Assembly (NCBI GenBank): GCA_963734635.1
Contig: CAVTIA010000011.1
Span: 248,001 to 312,000 of the forward strand
From: DATCJA01 sp963734635
Lineage (GTDB): Bacteria > Acidobacteriota > Vicinamibacteria > Vicinamibacterales > UBA2999
Direction: 5' to 3'
Length of the DNA stretch: 64,000 bases
Made by a program: the position numbers and the translations under genes
The notes under the pieces: generated by a model
Seen by the model: only the letters and a program-made list of their open reading frames with translations
What the model was told of the DNA's origin: nothing
Database searches by the model: none
Shown here: positions 54,847 through 63,576 of the stretch, piece by piece
Position numbering within the stretch: the stretch's first letter is position 1
Layout: each line of letters begins with the position of its first letter

Positions 54847-55800
54847 ATGACACCTCGACGTCATCGCCAGCTTTCAGACGCTCCCTTCGTGAGCCATCCG
54901 GCGCCGACGCTTCTCGATGACGCGCGATCTTCACCGTTAATCAACCTAGTCAATCGCCCCCCATCTGCTGATATCGTGCAGGGAATGGCCCCTGTGGTGC
55001 TGGCGATCGAGAACGCAACCTGTTTCGACGATCCGTTCCCGCATCTGCATCTGTTCCCGGCGCTCGACAGTGTCTCGTTCGATAGAACACTGGCGCTGTT
55101 GCCGCCACCGAAGGCTTTCGAGTTGAAGGGAAAGGGGCTGAAACTCGAGCTCGATGTGATTGAAGGAACGGCGGCGTTCGATGCGCTCGACAGACCGCAA
55201 CGAGACAGTCTGCTGGCGCTCAGGCAGGGTGTGCGCGATGCCGCCGCTTGCATCGCCGAACGCTTCGCGGCGCCGCTGCGCGACAAGTACGCGTGGCTCC
55301 TCGGTCAAACAATCGCAGCAGACGTGCTCGCGGCTGGCTGGACCACGACGGATGGCCGCGTGATGGGCCGAGCACCTGGCTATCAACTGCAGCCGCACAC
55401 CGACAGCGCTCACTACGGCGTCACTTGCCTCTTTTATCTGTCGGATGCTCTCACACCTGACGATGGGGCTCTTGGGCTTTACCGGCCGGCGCGAATGCCG
55501 GAGGTTCGTGATGCCAGCACTTATTACCCGCACAAGTCAGAAGGAATTGAGGTTTCGCTCGTCAAGACCATCCCTGTACGGCGCAATCTTTTTGTGGCGT
55601 TCGTATCGGGACCATCATCGATCCATGGCTTCGGGCGACAGGCGAATTCGTCAACCGCGTGGCGGTTCGCGTATCAATGTCACATCGTTCCCCAAGGGTT
55701 TGACATGCGCGAGATAGTCTTCCGGTTGTCGGAGACGCACCGGTCGCGATGGGCGAGATACCTGCCGGAGGTGCTACGCGACGACAAGTTGAGTATGTGA
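54847..55800 (+). CDS. 2OG-Fe(II) oxygenase-like protein
   Basis: 317 residues. Iron-binding H-x-D occurs in LQPHTDSAHYG, followed by the double-stranded beta-helix strand VTCLFYLSD, GALGLYRPA, a second histidine in SSIHGFGR and an Arg-containing strand. This suits non-haem iron, 2-oxoglutarate-dependent hydroxylases. The N-terminal ~46 residues look unstructured, and ATG 54985 (MAPVVLAIEN) is an alternative start; neither has a strong ribosome site. It lies 9 bp after family A copy 5. It may hydroxylate a glycan or lipid acyl group; no substrate clue. Confidence 0.7.
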   Translation: MTPRRHRQLSDAPFVSHPAPTLLDDARSSPLINLVNRPPSADIVQGMAPVVLAIENATCFDDPFPHLHLFPALDSVSFDRTLALLPPPKAFELKGKGLKLELDVIEGTAAFDALDRPQRDSLLALRQGVRDAAACIAERFAAPLRDKYAWLLGQTIAADVLAAGWTTTDGRVMGRAPGYQLQPHTDSAHYGVTCLFYLSDALTPDDGALGLYRPARMPEVRDASTYYPHKSEGIEVSLVKTIPVRRNLFVAFVSGPSSIHGFGRQANSSTAWRFAYQCHIVPQGFDMREIVFRLSETHRSRWARYLPEVLRDDKLSM

Positions 55801-55827
55801 TGCGGCGTGGCGGTGGGCCGTAAACCT

Positions 55828-57300
55828 TCACGACTCCTTGACGATCCGGAGATCCCCTTTCTCGTCGAATCGCGCTACTCCGGACGCAACTGCGCGCCCC
55901 ACGGTCGCAGGCCATACTTCAGCAAATCGCGATCGGATACGTTCGGGAATTCGCAACACGGCGCGATCACGGGCGCGATGATAGGCGGCAATCCGACGCG
56001 CGCGGTCTCCATCCGCAATCGGTTTCCACTGCGGCGCGTCAGTTTTCCTTACGAGAATGACATTGCGCTTGTGCCTGCCAGTCACGAAGACCGGCTCGAA
56101 CCCCGCAGCTCCAAGAGCGCGGACGAGAGACGGCCGATCGCTCGCCTGCAAATGCAGGGGATTCATCGTCGCAATCATCGACTGCCCGCCGTCGAGGAAC
56201 TCGCTGTCGTCGATTTCGTTGTAGAGGTACAGGTGGCCGCCCATTCGCAGGGCTGCGCGCACCGTTGCGAGAAACCCGTCCAGCCGCACCGCATGGTTGA
56301 ACATGTGGTTGCAGACGATCAGGTCGAAGGGCTCCTCGAAAGGCACTTCGAATCGATCGAAGTCGATGAGCGTTGAAGTCGGGATGCCATACAGTTCCTG
56401 AATAACGAACTGCTGACCCTCCCAAATCGGCATCGCATATACGTCGGCCCCGTAGAGGCGACGCAACCCCTCCAGAATGGTGCCGGCGCGCGGGCGAACC
56501 TCCAGGACGCGGGCACCGCGCGGATTCAGCAGCGATCCGAGCAGATCCACGTGGCCAGCGTTCTCCATCCGGTCACGCAGCACCATGGAAAGCGAATTAC
56601 CCGGTTCGTGGTCCGACACGAACACACCGCGCGCGATTAGACGCCGATACCGGTCGCGATCTTCATCGGTCAGTGGATACGGATTGAGCAGCGGGTTCTT
56701 CGCATCTTTGTCGATGACGTCCTCGAAGTTATCGACAAGATACCGATAGCGTCTCCCAACGGGTCGCCGGGTGGCGTAGAGAATCCCGCAGCCGTGGCAT
56801 ACGGCATAGTCGTATCGGGTAGATTGCTCGTCGGGAGCTGTGGCGAGGAGAACCAGCTTGTTCCACTCGCAGACGATCGTCCGGTCCGTGGTGCGGCACG
56901 TCGGACATCCAGGCAACTCCATCCACTCGCCGGGGTCCAGAGGAACAGCTCCGGTTGCAACAGACGACTCGTCCAGGCCAAACGACGAGTTGCCGCGGTT
57001 CTCACCTTCGATGCGAACTGGAACGCGGTTTCCCGGTTCACCCTTGGAACCGCCATTGACACGTTCGGAAAGGCGTCCAAGCTGCAGGTGGTATTGCAGC
57101 AGCCGGTCGTGGACTTCGTCACGCAACGAGGCCATCTCACCGCTCAGGGTGGCGATGCTTTGGTCTTGACGCTTCGATGTCTGCTGTACCGCTTTTTCGA
57201 TAGTGCGTACCGCGCGATCCAGTTCGCGAAGTTCACCCGAGAGCCGATCTGGCATGCCGAGGAGTACTCGTATCGATCTGAGGAGATGACGAATGCCCAT
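55828..57300 (-). CDS. Coiled-coil zinc-knuckle methyltransferase-like protein (family C, copy 1)
   Basis: 490 residues. An N-terminal coiled coil (about residues 15-80, ELRELDRAVRTIEKAV and onward), a linker, then cysteine pairs CPTCRTTDRTIVCEW and CHGCGILYATRRPVG as in zinc-containing sugar methyltransferases. The SAM-domain region reads ARVLEVRPRAGTILEGLRR, departing from the usual D-x-G-x-G-x-G; later IVCNHMFNHAVRLDGFL and GGHLYLYNEID are typical. So the fold is methyltransferase-like but SAM binding may be altered. ATG 57300 begins 1 bp after the FkbM gene stop; ATG 57318 is possible. Close relative of the gene at 60943-62454. Confidence 0.72.
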   Translation of the reverse strand: MGIRHLLRSIRVLLGMPDRLSGELRELDRAVRTIEKAVQQTSKRQDQSIATLSGEMASLRDEVHDRLLQYHLQLGRLSERVNGGSKGEPGNRVPVRIEGENRGNSSFGLDESSVATGAVPLDPGEWMELPGCPTCRTTDRTIVCEWNKLVLLATAPDEQSTRYDYAVCHGCGILYATRRPVGRRYRYLVDNFEDVIDKDAKNPLLNPYPLTDEDRDRYRRLIARGVFVSDHEPGNSLSMVLRDRMENAGHVDLLGSLLNPRGARVLEVRPRAGTILEGLRRLYGADVYAMPIWEGQQFVIQELYGIPTSTLIDFDRFEVPFEEPFDLIVCNHMFNHAVRLDGFLATVRAALRMGGHLYLYNEIDDSEFLDGGQSMIATMNPLHLQASDRPSLVRALGAAGFEPVFVTGRHKRNVILVRKTDAPQWKPIADGDRARRIAAYHRARDRAVLRIPERIRSRFAEVWPATVGRAVASGVARFDEKGDLRIVKES

Positions 57301-57301
57301 G

Positions 57302-58579
57302 CTACGCGACCCGGCCATCACGAGCAGTAAACAGCAGGATGTCGGTCTTCTGGTCGGGCTCGATATATCGCAGCGCTTCCGGAAGGTCTGCGATTGGTCG
57401 AACCCGGGCACCCACAGCTTTGCGATTCAAGTCGATGAAATGCGTAAACGCGCGCTGAAGGTCCCGATAGAACTCGGCAGGGTCATCCCCGACGGCTCGG
57501 AGGCCGGAGGGTTTGACTTCAAACTGCCAGGCGATCTGAGGCAAGCCCAGGACCCGTTCTGCGCCAAGCATCAGCCGGTGCTCAAAACCCTCGATGTCCA
57601 CCTTGATGAAGGTGACGGCTTCGAGGTCGATGTCCAGCTGTCGCACCCATGTGTCCAGCGTGCAGCACGGCACGTCGACAACCTCTCCCGACACAGGCTG
57701 CATATCCGAGAGAACACGAAAGTTCCCGGACGACCCGGTGCGAAGCAGCCGCACGGTGCCATTGCGGTCGCCAATGGCGGTTCGATCCGGCATCACGAGC
57801 CCTCGCAGGCCGTTATCAATGACGTTGCGCGCGAGGCACGCGTACGTGACCGGATCAGGCTCGGCACAATATGCGACCGTTACGTCGCCGAGGATCACAC
57901 GTGGGATGGACATACGACCGACGTTGGCACCGATATCGAGCATGATCCCGCCGCCGGTCAGGTCGCGCGTCTGGGCGATCGTCCGAAATGGAAACCGTGC
58001 GGTTCCCGAAGGCCGTGGAACCCACCAGCACAGACCATCAAGTTCGATTCGTGCAGCGACATCGGCCAACACATGGGGCTGCTCCTGCAGCGCTGCGCGG
58101 TAGGAAGGTGACAGTTGAACCAGCTGTCCCTCTCTGCTGTCCCCCGACCGTGCTGCCACACGGGCGTTCAGAGTGCGCACCCTGTGGCCGAACACGTCGC
58201 GAATGACAGCGACGGACGGACGCTCGCGCTTCGCCTCTTCCAGGTGCTGTTTTGCCGTCTTCAGTGCCGCGATCACCCGAGTCAGCCGCTCGCGCAGCAT
58301 GCGCCCGCGCACAACCGCAGCACCCGCGCGCTCTTTCCATGCACGAGCAGCCGCGCGTGCCTGCTCCAGTCGTCGCCTCGCTGCTTGCTCGTGGGCACGT
58401 TCACTCGAGCGCGTTCCGCGAAAAAGCTCTACCAGTCGCGCGATACCACGCCCGCTCGCAGGGGTCACACCTTGTTTGCTTTGTAGCAGCGCGGGATCCT
58501 GAACGCCGCCCATGTGGCCGTTACTGTACCGCAAGCTGAACGCTCCGGAAACGCTCGTCGGATCGGGCGGACCCGTCAT
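57302..58579 (-). CDS. FkbM family methyltransferase with N-terminal coiled coil
   Basis: 425 residues from ATG 58579. A charged helical region (RRRLEQARAAARAWKERAG onward, ~residues 60-130) precedes the FkbM domain: IMLDIGANVGRMSIP, YCAEPDPVTYACLARN, CCTLDTWV and the hallmark FIKVDIEGFEHRLMLGAE. FkbM enzymes O-methylate sugars or lipids. The open frame continues to 58669 but would overlap the GT2 gene; ATG 58579 leaves a 31-bp gap, and ATG 58513 is a further option. In a leftward group with a GT2, family A copy 6 and two family C methyltransferases. Confidence 0.82.
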   Translation of the reverse strand: MTGPPDPTSVSGAFSLRYSNGHMGGVQDPALLQSKQGVTPASGRGIARLVELFRGTRSSERAHEQAARRRLEQARAAARAWKERAGAAVVRGRMLRERLTRVIAALKTAKQHLEEAKRERPSVAVIRDVFGHRVRTLNARVAARSGDSREGQLVQLSPSYRAALQEQPHVLADVAARIELDGLCWWVPRPSGTARFPFRTIAQTRDLTGGGIMLDIGANVGRMSIPRVILGDVTVAYCAEPDPVTYACLARNVIDNGLRGLVMPDRTAIGDRNGTVRLLRTGSSGNFRVLSDMQPVSGEVVDVPCCTLDTWVRQLDIDLEAVTFIKVDIEGFEHRLMLGAERVLGLPQIAWQFEVKPSGLRAVGDDPAEFYRDLQRAFTHFIDLNRKAVGARVRPIADLPEALRYIEPDQKTDILLFTARDGRVA

Positions 58580-58610
58580 CCAGGGGAAGTTAATGCGGCA
58601 TGCTCCGTCT

Positions 58611-59387
58611 TCAAAGCTGAATTGCCCCGCCTCCGGTTGCCCGCGGCGATGAGGGCGACACGTGCTCATACCGGCCCCTCATGTGTCGCAGGCGAATCCG
58701 ACCGACGTCCGCGAAAGCGGCTGCGCCGCGCGCCAGCCGAACACGGCTGTCCCGGCGGCACACCCACACAACGCCGACTTCGCGGATCGCGAAACCCGCG
58801 AGGCGGGCGAGAAACAGCAATTCCACGTCGAACGCGAATCCCTCTATCGTGACGTGCGGCATCAGTGCCCGGGCTGCCTCGGCGCGAAGCATTTTGAAGC
58901 CGCATTGCGTGTCGTTGATGCCGGGCACAGCGACCAACTGCACGACGGCGTTGAACGCGCGACCTATCAAATGCCGCCAGAGCGATTCGCCGATGCGGCG
59001 CGACCCCGGCGCCTCACGCGATCCAATGATCACGTCCGGCGCATGTGGTCCGATGGCCGTATCGAAGAACACCGACCAGTCTTCGGGGGCTACTGACAGA
59101 TCGGCATCCGCCATCAAACGCCAGTCGCCGCGGGCCGTGAGCATTCCCCGGTGGATGGCTGCGCCTTTTCCACGATGCGGCTGCCTGACAAGCTGAATCC
59201 GCGGCTCCCTCTGGATCCAGCGCTCCACGTACGACACCGTGCGATCGACGCTGCCGTCGTCGACGACCACGATTTCCCACGCCGCCGTTCGCGAAGCGAG
59301 TACTCGGGAAACGCGTTCGAGAAATTCGTCTATGCAGGATTCTTCGTTCAGGACCGGAACCACGACGGACAGCGAGCCGGCAGTCAT
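58611..59387 (-). CDS. GT2 glycosyltransferase, dolichyl-phosphate sugar synthase-like
   Basis: 258 residues. Begins LSVVVPVLNEESCIDEFL, with VVVDDGSVDRTV, the Arg/Lys block RGKGAAIHRGML, the metal motif DADLSVAPEDW, and DTQCGFKMLRAEAARAL. This is the arrangement of polyprenyl-/dolichyl-phosphate glucose and mannose synthases (DPG/DPM type) without C-terminal membrane helices. It would make a polyprenyl-phosphate sugar, the donor type used by the ArnT-like transferase at 26659-28636; linking the two is inference. It starts 24 bp after the family A copy 6 stop. Confidence 0.85.
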   Translation of the reverse strand: MTAGSLSVVVPVLNEESCIDEFLERVSRVLASRTAAWEIVVVDDGSVDRTVSYVERWIQREPRIQLVRQPHRGKGAAIHRGMLTARGDWRLMADADLSVAPEDWSVFFDTAIGPHAPDVIIGSREAPGSRRIGESLWRHLIGRAFNAVVQLVAVPGINDTQCGFKMLRAEAARALMPHVTIEGFAFDVELLFLARLAGFAIREVGVVWVCRRDSRVRLARGAAAFADVGRIRLRHMRGRYEHVSPSSPRATGGGAIQL

Positions 59388-59411
59388 CGGATGTCCGTCA
59401 ATCGGCCACCG

Positions 59412-60939
59412 TCATTTCCGTCCGTCGCGTGTGGCCTGGGTGACTGGTGCCGCTGGGCGCACGCCGGCCCGCCGGCGACGCGCGCTCCGGCGTAGAGCAA
59501 ACAGCGCCAGCACCGCGCCCCTGACCGGGTAATGCCACGCTGATGCGCCTTGCGGTCGCTTTGCAATGCTCGCAGCACGCTCGATTTGTTCAACCATTAT
59601 CGGAGTGACCTGTCTCTCGAGGCCACGAGGACGTACAAATTTCTCAACAAACCGTCGCGCTTTCGTGCCGCCATCGCTGCGTCGGAGTACGTCTCCGAGT
59701 TGTTGAATGTGTTCTCCGGCGCTGCGTGCCTCAATGAGCAATCCACCATTGGCGGCACGCAGATAGTGGAAGTGGACCGTCTCTTCCTGACCGCCCGCGA
59801 ACTCGTCACTGACGAGCGTCAGCACAGGCTTGCCGACAATAGCCGCCTCGATCATGGCGCTGGTGTTCAAGCCGACGCATGCGGCTGCGTGATGCAGGGA
59901 GTCGTATAGGCCTTGGTCCGCGTTCATCGTCTCCTTTTCGGACCAGATCACGGCGTTCGTCAACTCCGACGCCTTCGGCATCTTTCCACTGCTTCGCATG
60001 AACCGGATGCGGACGCACGAGCACACCACACTTCCGCACGATCGGATCGTCACTTGCGCGCATACGCTTGGCCCACCGCTTCACAAACTCGACCTCGCGC
60101 GGCGCGACGAATTCCGACGAACACACGTAGAGGATGAAGGGGTTTCCGGGATCGAGGCCGACACGCGCGCAGAACGCCTCACGGCTCGTCGACGGCTGCA
60201 TCGCAAAAAACTCGTCGAATCGAGGTGCGCCCGTCACGACCACCCGATCCGATCGTACGCCGTGAAGCTCCACCGCTTCCTGCTTCTGAATGTCATTCCA
60301 TACGAGCACACGATCGGGCTCGACCCGGACGAGTCCTCGATTCGTCAGGTTGTCCCAGCTGAAAGGAACGAAGACGACGGGAACACCGACACGATGAGCA
60401 CTCTTGACGTAATCGGTCTGGTACGAGCCGTAATCGACAAGCGGTGTGACCAGCACCACGTCCGGCTGCTCGTACTGGATGAACAGGTCGAAGAACTTCT
60501 CGGTTGGAATCGCCTCTTCGATGAGCGAGAGAGCGCGTGCCAGGCTTTTCCAGTGGCGTGAAATCCATAAGTGATCGCGCACGAGCTGCGGCCAACCGGG
60601 CGGCGCGTGCGTGGCGGATCGGCGCTCGAGCTTCCTCTTGTCGGCATAGCGAGGATCGAGAAACCGAAGGTAATCGCGGGCTTGCCGCAGCGGCGGGACC
60701 AGGTGCCGCCACTTGTCCACACGACGCACTGGACACCCAGTCATTTCGATTCGTCCCGGCAACGCCCGCGCGCGAAGTCCACGGTTGACGAGCGTCAGAT
60801 TCTTCGGCAGCCAGACGGGCCTGTTGCGCTGGCGCTCGGCGGCAAGCACCACGGTGTGTCCGCGTTCTGCCAGCGCCTGTATCACGCCTTCGAAGTGGCG
60901 TGATTTGGATACGTTATTGAGCAGAAAAAGGATACGCAG
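59412..60939 (-). pseudogene. Family A protein (copy 6), putative GT-B glycosyltransferase; one frameshift, probable CTG start
   Basis: About 508 residues after correction. First frame: DYLRFLDPRYADK, LVTPLVDYGSYQTDYVKSA, FSWDNLTNRGLVR, VWNDIQKQEAV, VVTGAPRFDEFF, LYVCSSEFVAP, LVRPHPVHAKQW. Near 59975 (GGCGTCGGAGTTG) one extra base shifts into ELTNAVIWSEKE, SLHHAAACVGLNTSAM, ETVHFHYLR, KFVRPRGLERQVTPIM and a basic end. Start: CTG 60939 reads (M)RILFLLNNVSKSRHFEGVI, the exact family N-terminus, with AAGGA 10 nt upstream; in-frame stop lies just before, and the next start, GTG 60885, would lose the first beta-alpha unit. Confidence 0.6.
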
Positions 60940-60942
60940 ACT

Positions 60943-62454
60943 TTAGGTGTCCTTGATCAGTCGAGGTCTGCCTTTGTCGTCGAACCCCACGATGCCGGCC
61001 TCCACACCGCGCGCGACCGCATCTTCCCACACGGCAGCAAAACGCCCGCGGAGGGCCTTCGGTGCCCGCAAAATGGCCTGAGTGCGGGCGAGAGCATAGG
61101 CCCGCTCACGTGCGGCCCGCTCCTCCGACAACATCGGTGTCCACCTGCGATTCTCCGTGTACCGCGCGAGGCAGAGCTGCGAGCTGTTGCGCAACTTGAT
61201 GAACACAACTTCGAAGCCGTTCGCGTTCAGCAGCCGAATCAGGGACGCTCGATCGGACACCTGCAAGTGAAGGGCGTTCAACGTATTGATGACGGACTTG
61301 CCGTTCGCCAGGAACGCCTTCTCCTCGAGCTCGTTGTACAGATAGAGATGTCCGCCGACCTTCAGGTGCTGGCGGATCTGCTCGAAAAACCGATCCACGC
61401 GCACGATGTGAGTCAGCATGTGGTTGCAGGCGATGAGATCGAAGCGACCCTCGAACGAGATCGTGAACATGTCGTAGTCGATCAGATCCGAGCAATCGAT
61501 CCCGTACAGCTCCCGCAAGATGAACTGTTGCCCCTCGAAGATTGGCATTGCCATCACCGAGGCACCGAATTGCCGCCGCAGCCCGTTCAGGATCGTCCCG
61601 GCCCGAGATCGCACCTCGAGGACTCTGGCCCCCTGCAAGTCGAGAAGGCTGCCAAGTAATTCCACATGCCCGGCATTCTCGATGCGGTCCAGGTACACGC
61701 CATCGATATGTTCGTGCGCCTCGTGGTCGGAGACAAAGACGCCACCGGCAATGAGAGCGCGGTACCGCTCGCGGTCCTGCTCTGACAGCGGATATGGATT
61801 CAGTAAAGCATTCCCTGCGTTTGCCCCCGCGCCACGCCCGATCGTTGCCGGGAAATCGTCCATGAGCCGCTTGTAACTCGCGCCGACCGGACGATGTGTG
61901 GCATAGACCATTCCGCAGCCGTGGCAAAGCGCGTAGTTATACGGCCTCGAGTCGGCAAAGATGTCGTGCTCCAGAAGAATCGATTTATTCCACTCGCACA
62001 CGACGGTACGCTCGGCAGTCGCGCAGCCTGGACACCGGTCCAGATCGAGCCATTCCCAAGCAATCGCGTCCGGAGGGACAGGAGGCTCGTCCGACGGACG
62101 CACCGAAAGAGGCACAGGATCCTCGAGATCCTTTCGCGCGGCGGAGCCGTTCTCCAGCAACGTCCTCAGATGGGTAAGCTGCAACTGATGCTGCTGCAGG
62201 CGCTCGTGCACTTCTCTACGTGTCGCCGCGAGCCCCGCCTCGAGCTCGTCATGCGCGGAGCGCTGCTGCACCCACGTGCTCTCGGTACGTGCCTGATGCG
62301 CTTCGAGGCTGCGCCGAACGTCCTGCGACTTGAGCGTGCCATGGACGTCACGGATCTGCTCGTCCAGCTCCTGTCGGAGACGATCGAACCGGGCCTCCAC
62401 GCGGCTGGGCAGATTGAGCACAGCACGGAGTCTGGTGAATAGTTGGGAAAGCAT
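60943..62454 (-). CDS. Coiled-coil zinc-knuckle methyltransferase-like protein (family C, copy 2)
   Basis: 503 residues, close relative of 55828-57300. N-terminal coiled coil (residues ~15-105, RFDRLRQELDEQIRDVHG and onward), cysteine pairs CPGCATAERTVVCEW and CHGCGMVYATHRPVG, the shared YPLSEQDRERYRALIA and GVFVSDHE blocks, ARVLEVRSRAGTILNGLRR in place of a canonical SAM glycine loop, and GGHLYLYNELEE. Both copies end with GFDDKG- or RFDEKG-type tails. First gene of the leftward group; an extended -10-like TGTGATAAT lies just upstream. Confidence 0.72.
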   Translation of the reverse strand: MLSQLFTRLRAVLNLPSRVEARFDRLRQELDEQIRDVHGTLKSQDVRRSLEAHQARTESTWVQQRSAHDELEAGLAATRREVHERLQQHQLQLTHLRTLLENGSAARKDLEDPVPLSVRPSDEPPVPPDAIAWEWLDLDRCPGCATAERTVVCEWNKSILLEHDIFADSRPYNYALCHGCGMVYATHRPVGASYKRLMDDFPATIGRGAGANAGNALLNPYPLSEQDRERYRALIAGGVFVSDHEAHEHIDGVYLDRIENAGHVELLGSLLDLQGARVLEVRSRAGTILNGLRRQFGASVMAMPIFEGQQFILRELYGIDCSDLIDYDMFTISFEGRFDLIACNHMLTHIVRVDRFFEQIRQHLKVGGHLYLYNELEEKAFLANGKSVINTLNALHLQVSDRASLIRLLNANGFEVVFIKLRNSSQLCLARYTENRRWTPMLSEERAARERAYALARTQAILRAPKALRGRFAAVWEDAVARGVEAGIVGFDDKGRPRLIKDT

Positions 62455-62602
62455 CGACTTTGAGTGTCCTGATTATCACATCTTTCCCGTTGACACGGCC
62501 GCTCGGCAACCCGTTCACGAATCGACCGAGCCCAGTCCGTCGCGCGATACGCGATCTTGCGACCAATCCGCCAATTGAAGTAGGCTCCGCACGAGAACTG
62601 GC
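62455..62602. promoter_or_regulatory. Divergent gap with candidate extended -10 element
   Basis: Leftward, TGTGATAAT (the GATAAT at 62477-62472) fits an extended -10 box close to the ATG at 62454, with no clear -35. Rightward, a perfect TTGACA (62490-62495) is present but the matching -10 position reads GTTCAC, so the rightward promoter is doubtful. Nothing else is evident. Confidence 0.3.
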
Positions 62603-63493
62603 ATGATCGTCGAAGAAGATCCGATACAAGTCGCGCGCCGGAGTACGGACGAAGCGCGACACGAGAACCGCCGCGATCGCGAGCAGCAGATCGCGACGCA
62701 GATGGAGATGCGAAGACGCGTCGCCGCCGAGCTCAAACCGGGCTCAGTCGAGATCCCCAGGGACGCAGGATTCGCGATCTGCGATGGCGGACGCTTCCCG
62801 GATATCCCCAGTGTCGTTTCGAACGCTCAACACGTGCTCGCTACCGTAAATCTGGAAAAGCTGAAGGCGAGAGCGAACAAGCGCTTCATGATGAAGCTTC
62901 TCGATCAGAAGCTCGTCACGCTCGATTCACCGTTCATGCGCCTCGCCCTGCATCCTGAAGTTGTTGCTGCCGCGACTCGGTACCTCGGCGTCGTCCCGAT
63001 ACTGCAGTTCGTCAGTGTGTATTATTCGAGCGAAACGAACGAGGATCTCAGCAAAAGCCAGCTCTATCACTGCGACAGCGACGATACCGAGCAGGTCAAG
63101 GTCTGGGTGCTGTGCAACGAGGTGACGCCCGAAACCGGGCCGCTCACGCTGCTGCCTGCAGCTCAATCGGATCTCGTTCGCAAGAAGGTCGGCTATACGT
63201 ACGACATGCTGCTGAACGACGAGCAGGTCTCCGAGATACTCGGCGGGCAAGCGGCGCCGCGTCAATTCCTCGGACCGACGGGGACGGTCGGATTTTTCGA
63301 CACCAGCCGGTGCCTGCACTTCGGCAGCCGCTTCCTCGATCCGACGAAGACGCGTCTGATCGTGATGCTGCAGTACATCACGCCACTGTCCTTCATCTTG
63401 CCGACGGAATACTGGGAACATGCGCGGTACCGGGCGTTTGGAACAGACCCGGGCCTGAATGACATCTCCCGGATGATCCTCGGAACTGTGTGA
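62603..63493 (+). CDS. Phytanoyl-CoA dioxygenase (PhyH) family protein
   Basis: 296 residues. Non-haem Fe(II)/2-oxoglutarate oxygenase: the H-x-D ligand pair is in LYHCDSDDTEQ, the second His in SRCLHFGSRF and the 2OG-binding Arg in TKTRLIVMLQY. GPLTLLPAAQSD and GTVGFFDTSR are the usual PhyH connecting strands. A charged helical segment of about 45 residues precedes the domain. It may hydroxylate a sugar or lipid acyl chain in the glycan. Second oxygenase of this broad class in the window, unrelated in detail to that at 54847-55800. Confidence 0.78.
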   Translation: MIVEEDPIQVARRSTDEARHENRRDREQQIATQMEMRRRVAAELKPGSVEIPRDAGFAICDGGRFPDIPSVVSNAQHVLATVNLEKLKARANKRFMMKLLDQKLVTLDSPFMRLALHPEVVAAATRYLGVVPILQFVSVYYSSETNEDLSKSQLYHCDSDDTEQVKVWVLCNEVTPETGPLTLLPAAQSDLVRKKVGYTYDMLLNDEQVSEILGGQAAPRQFLGPTGTVGFFDTSRCLHFGSRFLDPTKTRLIVMLQYITPLSFILPTEYWEHARYRAFGTDPGLNDISRMILGTV

Positions 63494-63576
63494 CCTGCGC
63501 GTAACTGGCCTTCCGAGGCCGGTTCGTTTCATACACGCTCTACCCGGTCGCGAGATTCCGCACCTGTCGACGCGAA

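Noticed and set aside
62490..62518. Rightward promoter with perfect TTGACA
   Set aside because: At the right spacing the -10 position reads GTTCAC, too poor to call.
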